Below, piece by piece: positions 12,001-20,900 of a stretch of DNA of 64,000 bases. A program made the translations under genes and the position numbers. The notes below the pieces were generated by a model. The model had not been told where the DNA came from. It made no database searches and saw only the letters and a list, made by a program, of their open reading frames with translations. Source of the stretch: Cyanophora paradoxa (lineage: Eukaryota > Glaucocystophyceae > Cyanophorales > Cyanophoraceae). The stretch lies in NCBI GenBank assembly GCA_004431415.1, contig QPMI01000453.1:434001-498000 (forward strand), given 5' to 3'. Every line of letters begins with the position of its first letter. The stretch's first letter is position 1.

Positions 12001-12794
12001 AACGTGGACGTAGAAGAGCGTCGGCGCGTTCTCCGCCAACTCCCGCAGCACGAGCACGGCCGCGTACCGCCGCGGCTCGTACGCCTTGTCCGCCGCCGGC
12101 AGCCACTCTAGCGCGCGCTTCACTTCGAACTCCACGAAGTCCGTCGTGAGGGCGCCGCCCGTCCGCGCCAGGTGCCCTGCGGCACGACCGCGTGTCACGC
12201 AATGCGCCCGGGCGCGGGCGGGGCGGGCAGGGCCGCACCCAGCGCCTTAGCGGCATACAGCACGGTCTTCTCGTCGCTGTTGGGAAGGATGTTACGCAGG
12301 TAGTTCGCGAAGCGGGCGATGTTGTTGGCATTCTCCTCGCAGTCGACATCAATCAGCTCGTCTGCGGACGCGCGTGAGCGGGCGGCGCTCCGGAAAGACG
12401 CACAGCTATGTGCGCAGGCCCTACAGAGTCGCACCGATGGCCATAATGCCGCCGATCTTCTCGTACGTATCGGCGCTGTTGACCAGCTCAAAGATGCGCT
12501 TGTGCAGCAGGTCCATGAACTTCGCAAATCCCTCGCCGGGCATCTCCCGTGCCTCTGCCTCCACCTGCGCCGCAGCGATCAGCCGGCGGCGGAAGAGTCG
12601 CGCTCCACCCCAGTCGCCCGAACGCACGAAGGAGCGCAGGTTCTTCGCGGACTTGACTCGAAACTCATCGTTCCGGCTGAGATCGTGAGGTCAGCCGGAC
12701 GCAACCCAGCGGGCGTCGCTGCCGGGCACCTTGTCTTGAGTTCCTGTAGGTACTTGTTGAGCGAGTCCGTCCCGCCGCGCGTGGCGCCCGCCAT
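1..12794 (-). CDS. TOR: Target of rapamycin (TOR) protein kinase, N-terminal HEAT, FAT and FRB regions; 3' end outside the window
   Basis: TOR is the PI3K-related Ser/Thr kinase at the core of TORC1/TORC2, which couples nutrients to growth. Read right to left, the exons match the TOR family in order. The first exon starts with the ATG at 12794-12792 and continues across a 53-bp intron (12729-12677). HEAT repeats run to about 5 kb, with landmarks [15 protein letters not shown] near 12.1 kb, [17 protein letters not shown] near 10.6 kb and LDEFYP-like, FLPQ and [12 protein letters not shown] segments at 7.2-8.2 kb. The FAT region covers about 1.8-5 kb ([16 protein letters not shown] at 3886; [14 protein letters not shown] near 1.95 kb). 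The FRB lies at 470-1570. The left edge reads [15 protein letters not shown], the start of the kinase domain, so the catalytic part is missing here only because the window ends. There are dozens of small introns; at least one has a GC donor (after the IPQ codons near 2587). The family assignment is secure; individual exon ends are less so. Confidence 0.95.
470..1570 (-). other. FRB (FKBP12-rapamycin binding) domain exons of TOR
   Basis: Three exons carry the FRB helices: [19 protein letters not shown] (about 1400-1490), [17 protein letters not shown] (about 1020-1100) and [17 protein letters not shown] followed by [18 protein letters not shown] (about 400-640). The Ser of VSxELIR (human Ser2035 position), the Trp of WDLYYHVF (Trp2101 position) and the following Phe (Phe2108 position) are all present. 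In the family these residues contact rapamycin-FKBP12, so sensitivity is predicted from sequence alone. Confidence 0.9.
617..1030 (-). repeat. Duplicated exon start and intron segments inside a TOR intron
   Basis: The exon that begins AFGRDLI has its acceptor and first codons at about 618-645. A diverged second copy of this junction (cccgcccgaacgcctgc) sits at about 834-860 inside the upstream intron. A further intronic block, gcgggccgcccgcgccggca, occurs at about 877-900 and again at about 985-1008. Between 650 and 800 the intron holds a degenerate minisatellite of the type agaccgactgtctttat. None of the copies is needed for the TOR protein. Confidence 0.7.
2219..2625 (-). repeat. Three tandem copies of an exon end plus intron in TOR
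   Basis: The genuine exon ends [10 protein letters not shown] at about 2593-2625 and is followed by a GC donor. The same exon end plus donor recurs at about 2437-2482 and, truncated, at about 2312-2333. The two intervening intron segments also match each other (ttattatgttgtttatta followed by agctaacgtagtagct, near 2350-2390 and 2515-2555). The next true exon begins IIARIHTP at about 2218. The unit is therefore roughly 130-155 bp of exon end plus intron, repeated in series. Confidence 0.85.
5154..5230. repeat. (GGGGC)n array in a TOR intron
   Basis: About 14 uninterrupted or nearly uninterrupted GGGGC units on the + strand (GCCCC in the TOR transcript), with one shortened unit near 5191. The array lies between TOR exons. 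The runs of G are spaced as in G-quadruplex-forming DNA on the template strand. Confidence 0.95.
7331..7690 (-). repeat. Three copies of a TOR exon end and donor (FLPQ junction)
   Basis: The real exon ends with the codons for FLPQ followed by GTGCC, seen on the + strand as gcacctgggggaggaagggg at about 7670-7690. The same 20-bp junction recurs at about 7380-7400 and 7501-7520 inside the intron before the next exon ([15 protein letters not shown], starting near 7331). Flanking purine-rich sequence (gggatgaggagcg, gaggtgagag) is also repeated. Confidence 0.85.
7745..7990 (-). repeat. Duplicated TOR exon start (acceptor plus STMVVSA codons)
   Basis: The exon beginning with codons for [14 protein letters not shown] has its acceptor at about 7757. 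A second copy of the acceptor and about 25 bp of exon start (accatcgagtgctgc on the + strand) lies at about 7930-7944, embedded in repeated intron sequence (ggctgggctaggctaggct) that spans about 7795-8010. Confidence 0.75.
9637..9846. repeat. Poly-G tracts and a duplicated exon junction in a TOR intron
   Basis: G tracts of 17 and 18 nt at 9637-9653 and 9655-9672, and further tracts at about 9796-9846, lie in one TOR intron (poly-C in the transcript). The intervening 9731-9760 is a copy of the exon end RFDTHLAQ with its donor; the genuine junction is at about 9976-10006. About 30 bp (ggacctgggcgaggtgcgtg and onward) are identical. The motif agctaaagctaaag flanks both copies. Confidence 0.85.
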
Positions 12795-14438
12795 CGTTTC
12801 GGAAGCAACTAGCGCTAGCTTTGCATCGATGACACGGGGGCCTGCAGCTGTTCACGGCTCGGCCTTGCTCGACGCTTGTACCCAGATCGGAGCCCGGGGT
12901 ACACACGCACACAAAGCGCCACAAAACCGCCGTGTGCTGTCGAGACCGGCGATGCTCCCGGCGACTTCGACGATGCCCCCGGCGACTCCGACGGCCGCGC
13001 GGAGAGCATCGAGACCAGTCGAGGACCCGCCTTGAGCGAGGTGCGATCGCGCGCCCCGATCGCGCCCCCGGACCGGTTAGCTGCGTCTCCGCGACGCTAG
13101 CGCTAGCGCGCGAGTGCCTAAGTGATGCTTCTTTCCCCAACATACGACCATGGTGATTCGCGAAAGTTCTCAAGCTCGTAAGCCACGAGCAATCGAGACG
13201 TCTGATCTCGGCACTCTAAGCGCCATCTAGCTGTTCCTTTGATCTTGCGACCGCCCGCACACGTGTTTCTGATCGATCGGTCGTCGTGCAGATTCGATTT
13301 CCGACAAGACCGATTCTCACAGACCCGTCGCCAAGCAACTCTCCTCCGCTGTCGCAACCATCTCCAATGCGTCTGATCGACCCGTCCGATGGCTCCAGAG
13401 CCTGATCGGTTCGTCGTGATCGCGTTTGTTGGGGCGGGTCCGCACGGACGAGAATATAGCGGCCGACTAAGTGATGCTTCTTTCCCCAACATACGACCAT
13501 GGTGATTCGCGAAAGTTCTCAAGCTCGTAAGCCACGAGCAATCGAGACGTCTGATCCCTCGGCTTAGCTTTCTTTTCCCGGGCTCCCGAACCTTGCTGGG
13601 GCCGACTCTGACGCGTTTTCTTTCGCAGTTCATGCTCGTGCGATATACTCGACAAGGATCCGACGCCCTGCTCGGCAGAGAGATTCGCGATCTCCATTCA
13701 CGACTTGCGAGGTCAGCGTCTCACGCTGCTGTGCTTCTTGAAGCGGTGGCTGATCGACAAGCAGATTACGAATGTCCCGCGATGAACCTACGAGATGAGA
13801 GCCCCGTCAATCGAGATGCTCGCCTTCTGAGGACTGCCGGATTGCGCACAGCCACATTCGATTTTGGAAAGCCGTGCTGTAATGAATTGAAAAGACGACG
13901 TCTCTGTATCGTTCTCTGGCGACCAAAGCAATGTAGGGGGTGCCACTAGAGTTCTATTAAATATTAGCTTTTTCCGCCCAGCGAGCGGCGCTCCCGTGCG
14001 AGGCATCCCTTCTCTAAAGCTCGATATCGATGGGCACCGTGACCGAAGACGAAGAGTGTGGTGCAACTGCATGACCCGCTTGGCATGCGTTCAGAGAGAA
14101 CAGCCGATGATCATTGCGCACAACAGAACCGACGCGCACACGTCTTGGATTGCGGCGCGCTGAAGGCACGAGAGAGGACATGAGGGAGGAGCGCCGAAGC
14201 GCCGTAGACCGGCGAAACAGCTCTAGCTAAGAACGCGCCGTGCTGAACTGCTAGCTTCGGACCGGGCGTGGCGAATGGAGGGTCGGCGGCGGAGGGACGA
14301 TGAACAGGGATGGGGGCCCGATCGCGGGGCGCGGGGGAGGGAGGGGCGCGATCGCCGGCGACAGAAGAAAGGGCAAGGAGACGACACTGATGACTGCTAC
14401 ACAAGTGGGCGCGAACGAGCTGGCGAGCTAGAGCTGGA
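12795..14438. other. Mostly non-coding spacer between TOR and Tim9, with a 91-bp direct repeat
   Basis: No convincing conserved gene was found. 13118-13208 and 13467-13556 are near-identical direct copies of about 91 bp. On the minus strand both encode the same peptide (RLLVAYELENFRESPW and a few more residues) ending at a stop codon. Upstream of the right copy an ATG at 13697 opens a short frame (MEIANLSAEQGVGSLSS) that could join it through a small intron, so a small minus-strand gene with a duplicated last exon is possible but unproven. The spacer must also hold the TOR promoter. Confidence 0.5.
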
Positions 14439-14711
14439 TCACCGCCCCGCTGCAGCCTGCTGCGCGGCCTGCACTTCCGAGAACTTCGCGCCGGTGCGCT
14501 GGGTGGACTTGAGGTACTTCTCCACGCAGCGGGTGATGCACGGGTTCTCCTTGCGGGACAGCCCGTTCGAGCTGAAGTCGTTCACGCAGTCGTTGAAGCA
14601 GCGCTCGACGAGGCGGTTGTACATCTTCAGCGAATCGCTGATCTGCATCTGCTCGAGCAGCGCGTTGAACGCGCGCTGATCGTCCATGCTCATCCCGCCG
14701 GCGAAAGCCAT
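14439..14711 (-). CDS. TIM9: Mitochondrial import inner membrane translocase subunit Tim9
   Basis: A single-exon 90-residue small Tim chaperone. With Tim10 these form a hexamer in the intermembrane space that carries hydrophobic carrier proteins to the TIM22 complex. The hallmark twin CX3C motif is visible: CFNDC at about residues 38-42 and CITRC at about 58-62, 15 residues apart, forming the two disulfides of the helical hairpin. The N-terminal part (DDQRAFNALLEQMQISDSLKMY) and the LxxLVERCFxDCVxDF pattern are typical of Tim9 rather than Tim8 or Tim13. No presequence is present, as expected for this family. It is divergent from the PHD/BRC gene, with 262 bp between the two start codons. Confidence 0.93.
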   Translation of the reverse strand: MAFAGGMSMDDQRAFNALLEQMQISDSLKMYNRLVERCFNDCVNDFSSNGLSRKENPCITRCVEKYLKSTQRTGAKFSEVQAAQQAAAGR

Positions 14712-14973
14712 GTCTGTGGTTCGGCTGTGCGCTTACGAAACGCTAAATGCAAGAATCGAGCTGATGGGCGAGCTGGATCGCGAGGGCAAGGTGGTGGAGA
14801 GGTGCGTGTCGCGGTATCCCCCTGGACAGCTTCAAACCGGGCGGCCCAGGGCGGCCCAGGGCGGGAAGCGGCGACCGCCGAAGCGCTCGGGAGATGCAGA
14901 AATGCCGTCGGAGAGCGCTTAGGTAACGCGGATCATTTGAACCGGCGCTGCTGCCGGGAAGCCGGGCCGGCGG
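14712..14973. promoter_or_regulatory. Shared divergent upstream region of Tim9 and the PHD/BRC gene
   Basis: 262 bp separate the oppositely directed start codons at 14711 and 14974. No TATA box or named motif was recognised; a short direct repeat (gggcggcccaggg) is at about 14840-14862. The promoter role is inferred from position only. Confidence 0.5.
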
Positions 14974-17900
14974 ATGGCGAGCGCAGCGCTGGACATCATG
15001 GCGGAACGTTGCTCGTGCTGCCTGGGCGAGGCGGACGAGCCCGTTGAGGCGTGCGTCGTCTGCGGCGTTTGCTGCCACCTCTCCTGCTACTTCGGCGGCG
15101 CGCGGGAACCGAACGCGAAGGGAGCTTGGACCTGCGAGAGTTGTGCGGCGGCGGGAGCCCCGGTAGCACGGGCGTGCGCGCTCTGCGGCCGCAGCTCAGC
15201 GAAGCTCGCGTGCCGCCCGACCGCCACGCCGGGGCTCTGGGCCCACTGCTCCTGCGCCCAGTTCATCCCGGAGACCCTCGTCGACGAGGCGGGCGTCGCC
15301 GGCGTGGAGCTCGTTGGCGCCGTGCGCAAGCGTATGTCCTGCGCCGTGTGTCAGCGGAGAGGCCCGGCCCCGGCATCCTGCAGCCACGCGCGGTGCGCCG
15401 GGCCCTTCCTCTCAAGCATACCGAGGCTTAAGCTGACGCGTCGCGCCGCAGCTGCGGCCAAGGCGTGCACGTCTCGTGCATCGTGGAGCAGGGCTTGCTC
15501 TCGTGCCTTAGCGTCGAGCGGGAGGAGGAGGGGCTCGGGCGTGTCTTCAATGCGTTCTGCCCCGCCCACGACCCCGTGCGCATGCATAGATACGCCGTCA
15601 CGCGCATCCGCCGCGGCGAACGCCCTCGTTCGCTCGCGCGCAGGTGAAGATGAGGGAGGAGGGCGAGATGGCGGCTGCGGCGAAGAAAAGGCGACGAAGG
15701 AAGCCGGCGGCGGAGGCGTGTGCCCCGGAGCCGCTGGCGGACTCGATTCCGGAGGCACCGTCCGCGGAAGCTGCTCCGAATCCGCCGCCCGCGGCGGAGG
15801 AGGCGACGGCGACGGCTCTGGCCGAAGGGACGGGCCGGGGCGGCAAGAGGGGCCGGCGGAGCGCGGGCGGCGCCGGTCGGCAGAAGCGCAAGAAGCGGAA
15901 GACTGGGCCCAGCGCGGCGGAGCCGCGCGCGGGCGCGGCCGACGATCCCGAGTCGGACGGCGAGGCGGTCCCGGCCGATCCCGAGCCGGCAGCGGGCGGC
16001 GGCGCAGGCGGCGGCGGACGGCGGCCCCATCCCCTCGGGCGGCGAGGCGGACCCCGGGGGCTTGCGCGAAGCTCGCGCGGCGGAGCCTCCCGTCGACCCC
16101 GCTGCGTCTCCGGCGGACTCTGCCGAGGCCGCCGCCCCCGCCGACGCTGCTTCGACCCCGGCGGCCGGGAAGGCGGAGGAGGAGGCTAAGGAGCCGGCGG
16201 AGGGGCCGTCCCCGGAGGCTCCAGAGGGGACGGGCCGCGGGGAAGAAGCGCTGGCGGCGGCCAAGGGCCTGGGAGACCTCCTCAGCCCTCGGACGCCGGC
16301 GGCGGCGGCCCGCGCGGGCGGCCGCGGCCGCGGGTCCCGCCAGACCCCGGCGGAGGCGGTGGACCTCACCTCACCCTCCCCCGAGCGGGCCCCGGCGCCG
16401 GCGGCCCCCTCGGCCCCGTCGGCGGCGGCCGCCGCCGCCGCCTCCCCCGTCGCCGTCATAGACATCGACAGCGACGGGGAGGAGGAGGAGGAGCAGGAGG
16501 GCGAGCACGAGGCGCCGCTCCTCCGGCGCCCGGCGCCGCCGCCCGCTCCAACGCCGGCGCCCTCCGTACCCCCGCCAGCGGACTTGGAGGCTCCAGAGAA
16601 GCCGGTCCAGAAGGAGAAGCCAAAGGCGCCGCTCGCCCCGCTCTTCCTCCCGCAGGCGCGGCCCCGCCGCCGCGGGCCTCGCAGGCGCCGCCGCCGCCGC
16701 GGGCGCCGGCGACGCAGAGCGGCCCGCCCCAGCGGAACGCCTTCGCCGCTCTCATGGAATCCCGGGCCCGCCCCGCCCCGGAGCCCGCGCCCAAGCGTGC
16801 CCGCGGGGGCGACCCGCCGGCCTCCTCGGCCTCGCAGCAGCGCGCCCCGGCGAAGCCGCAGGGGCCGGCTTCGTCGTCGTCCTTCCAGGCGTGCCCGATC
16901 TGCGGGCGCTCGACGCACGTGTCCCTCCTCGCTTTCCACGTAAACGACCACCTCCGCTCCGGCTCAACCGCACCGGGCCCGGGCCCCGTCCCGCGGCCCG
17001 CCCCGGCCGCGCCGGCCCCCTCTCAGCCCCCTACGCCCTCCCCCTCTTCCTCTTCCTCCGCACCGCCCCCGCGCCCGCGGGTCGTCCCTCCGCCCTCGTC
17101 CGCCGCCGCCCCTCCGCCCCGCCCCGCGGCCCGTCCCCCGCCCCGCCACCGCCCCCGCCCCCGCCGCCCCTGCCCCGCCCCCTCTCCCGAGTTCCTCGAC
17201 GGAGATGACGTCACCGACGACCCGCCCGCCACGCAGCTCCTCCGCCCCGCGCCCGACGCCGTACCCCCGACGCCAGCCCGGCCCCCTCCGGCCCCCGCCG
17301 ACGACCCTGTCCCGGCCCCGTCGTCCCCCCTCCGCGAGGCCGCGGGGGGCGAAGCGGGGACCGTTCAGGCGACCGTTCCCCTCGGGGAGTCCGCCGAGGT
17401 CCTCGACCCGCCGCTGTCTCCGCCGGAAAGACCGGCCGCCGCCGACGGCGACGGCCCGAGCCAGGCGGCAGCAGCAGCGGCCGAGCCGGCCGCTCGGCCC
17501 GCGAACCCTGTACACCCTTTCTTCCTCGGCAAGCTTTCCGGTGCGCTTTCGTAGCTGGGAGAAGAAGATGGAAGGAGGAGCCTGACGCGCCCCGCAGGTC
17601 CCAAGAAGCAGGCGGCGGCGGCGGGGCCCGAGGAGACGGGCCGGTTCCACGCCGAGCTGCTGGAAGAAGACAAGGACGGGGGCGGGGGCGGGGGCGGGGG
17701 CGGGGGTGGGCCCCCCTGGCTCCGCTGGTCCCTCCGCTGGCTCCCGGAGGCGGCATTCAGGGACCTGTACCCCCCCGCAGGGCCCCCGCCGCCCCCGCCT
17801 CCGCCTCTGGTGCGTGGGCTCCAGCCCGCCTTTTCTGGGGCCGTTCCGTGACGGGCTCGTTCTGCAGGCGCCGGAAGAGGAAGAAGAAGCAGTAGAGGCG

Positions 17901-20900
17901 GAGAGGCGGCCCGGGGGGACGTCGGAGGCGCCTCCGGAGGAGGCCGGAGCAGAGCACTACGAAGCGGAAGAAGCGGCGCTGGACTGCGCGGAAGAGACGC
18001 CGTGGTGCCAGCCCAGCGAAGCAGAGGCGGAGCGGCCCGGGGCGGCTGTCTGGGACCGCGGCCCGCTGGAGGCCGCGCAAGATCCCTACTCCCTCTGCCC
18101 GCCTGCCGGCGCCGCCGCCGGCGCCGCGTATTCGGAGGGGGCGTGCGAGGGCGCCGCGATGGAGTGGGGCGGAGGCGACGGCGGCGCCTGCGGCGGCGGC
18201 GGCGGCGGCAGCGGCGAGGAGTTCGTGGGCGCGGCTGACCAGAGCCCGCCCTACGACAGCGGTGCCGACCCGCAAGGTGCGGCGGCGAGGCGGCCGTGGA
18301 CGCTGCGCCGCTCGGCCTGACGCTTCTTATCAGCTGCAGGCTCTCCCGGACCCGGGCCCGGGCCCGAAGCGATGGCGGACTCGTGGGACGGCGGCGAGGG
18401 GTTCGTGCCCGAGGCGGACCCGCCATACGACGCCGGCGCCGACCCGCAAGGTAGGGCGAGGCGGCCGCGGGCGCTGTGCAGCCCGGCGGGCGCCTCGTCT
18501 GACGTTCGTTTACCATCAGACGCCGCTACTGGATCCGGAGGCGCTTGCGACCAGTTCCAGGAGGCGGGCGGGCCGGCGGCAGCTGGCAGCTTCGGCGGCT
18601 TCCAGACTTGCACGGGCCGCGCGGTCGGGCCGAGCGCGGCGGCGCTCGCGCGGGCGGCGGCGGCTGCGGGCACTGCCGACGAGGAGGAGGCGGCGGGCGG
18701 GCCGGCGGCAGCGGGCGGCTTCGGCGGCTTCCAGACTTGCACGGGCCGCGCGGTCGGCCCGAGCGCGGCGGCGCTCGCGCGGGCGGCGGCAGCTGCGGGC
18801 ACTGCCGACGAGGAGGAGGCGGCGGGCGGGCCGGCGGCAGCGGGCGGCTTCGGCGGCTTCCAGACTTGCACGGGCCGCGCGGTCGGCCCGAGCGCGGCGG
18901 CGCTCGCGCGGGCGCGGCAGCTGCGGGCACGGCCGACGAGGAGGAGAAGGAGACTGGCGGGCCGGCGGCAGCGGGCGGCTTCGGCGGCTTTCAGACGTGC
19001 ACGGGCCGCGCGGTCGGCCCGAGCGCGGCGGCGCTCGCGCGGGCGGCGGCGGCCGCGGGCACGGCCGACGAGGAGAAGGAGACTGGCGGGCCGCGGCAGC
19101 GGGCAGCTTCGGCGGCTTCCAGACGTGCACGGGGCGGGCGGTCGGCCCGAGCGCGGCGGCGCTCGTGCGGCGGCGGCCGCGGGCACGGCTGACGAGGAGG
19201 AGGAGACTGGCGGGCCGGCGGCAGCGGGCGCTTTGGCGGCTTTCAGACGTGCACGGGGCGGGCGGTCGGCCCGAGCGCGGCGGCGCTCGCGCGGGCGGCG
19301 GCGGCCGCGGGCACGGCCGACGAGGAGGAGGAGACAGGCGGGCCGGCGGCAGCGGGCGGCTTCGGCGGCTTCCAGACGTGCACGGGCGGGCGGTCGGCCG
19401 AGCGCGGCGGCGCTCGCGCGGGCGGCGGCGGCCGCGGCACGGCCGACGAGGAGGAGGAGACTGGCGGGCCGGCGGCAGCGGGCGGCTTCGGCGGCTTTCA
19501 GACGTGCACGGGGCGGGCGGTCGGCCCGAGCGCGGCGGCGCTCGCGCGGGCGGCGGCGGCCGCGGGCACGGCCGACGAGGAGGAGGAGACAGGCGGGCGG
19601 GCGGCAGCCGGCGGCTTCGGCGGCTTCCAGACGTGCACGGGCCGCGCAGTCGGCCCGAGCGCGGCGGCGCTCGCGCGGGCGGCGGCGGCCGCGGCACGGC
19701 CGACGAGGAGGAGGCGGCGGGCGGGCCGGCGGCAGCGGGCGGCTTCGGCGGCTTCCAGACGTGCACGGGCCGCGCAGTCGGCCCGAGCGCGGCGGCGCTC
19801 GTGCGGGCGGCCTTCGATGAGCAATCTTCCGCGCCGGACGGCGGCTTCGCAGACGGCGGACGCTTCCCGAGGCCCCAGCACGACCGCCCCGACAAGAAGC
19901 GGCCGAGCCAGCCGCCGAAGCCGCTGGCGCCGCCGCCGGCGGCGGCTGCGGCGAAGGCGGCTCTCAAGCCACAGGGCTTCCGCCCGTTCAAACCCCCGCG
20001 CCAGACCCCTCGGGCGTCCTCCTCCTCCTCCTCATCTTCCTGCGCGCCTGCGTACCCCCCATCCTCCTCTTCCTCCTCCTCGTCCCTCGCCCCTGCGTAC
20101 CCCCCATCCTCCTCCCCATCCTTCGCGCCTCCGCTCGGAGGGAGGTCGCCGGCGCTGGCGTACCCCTCCGTCGACCCCTTCTCCTTCGCGGCCCCCCCGC
20201 CCGCCCATCCGGAGCCCGCGCCCCACCTCTACTGCTCCGAGGAAGCGTGGCCGCACGAGGAAGCGTGGCCGACCCCTCCTCCTTGCCGTCCTTTCAACCG
20301 CCACGCCACGCCGCCGCCGCTGCCGCCGGCCCCGCCGCCGTGGCCGCCGCTCCCGGGGCCGCCGGCCCTCTCCGCCTCGGTCGAGGACGTGCTGGACTCG
20401 GTCGCTGCGGAGGTCGCCGGCAGCGTCGCCGAACGGTGCGCCCGCCTGAGATAGACCCTTCTATACAACCGAATCTTCTAAGATGTTTAGCGGCGCCCCG
20501 CGCCTTGGGGCCGGCCTCACGCGTGGCCCGGCCCGCGCAGGTACGAGGCGCGGCTGCGGGTCATGCAGGAGGAGCTCGACGGGCTCCGCGCCGCCCTCGC
20601 CGCGGCCCCGCCGGCGGCGGCCGCCTCGTCCTCCTTGGGCGAGGCTTGCCCGGAGGGCTCGGGGGACGCTGGTGGACGGGAGGACGTCCCGGGGCATCAG
20701 CAGCAGCAGCAGCAGCAGGGCGAAGAGGCGCCGGCGGCCGTGCCGGCGGCCGGGACCGCCTTCTTCGAGGAGAGCTCAGCTGAGTCAGCTGAGTCGGAGG
20801 CGAGCGAAGTCGGAGCCGGCGCGGCGGCGTGGAAGCTGCAGCAGCAGCAGGATCAGGAGCGGCAGTCTCCTCATCGGCCGCCGCGGCCGCAAGAAGCGCC

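Noticed and set aside
13788-14072. 94-codon minus-strand frame between TOR and Tim9
   Set aside because: No similarity, no conserved pattern; kept only as part of the spacer description.
18591-19830. CRISPR or satellite DNA
   Set aside because: The repeats are contiguous, code for a conserved peptide and lie inside an exon; there are no unique spacers.
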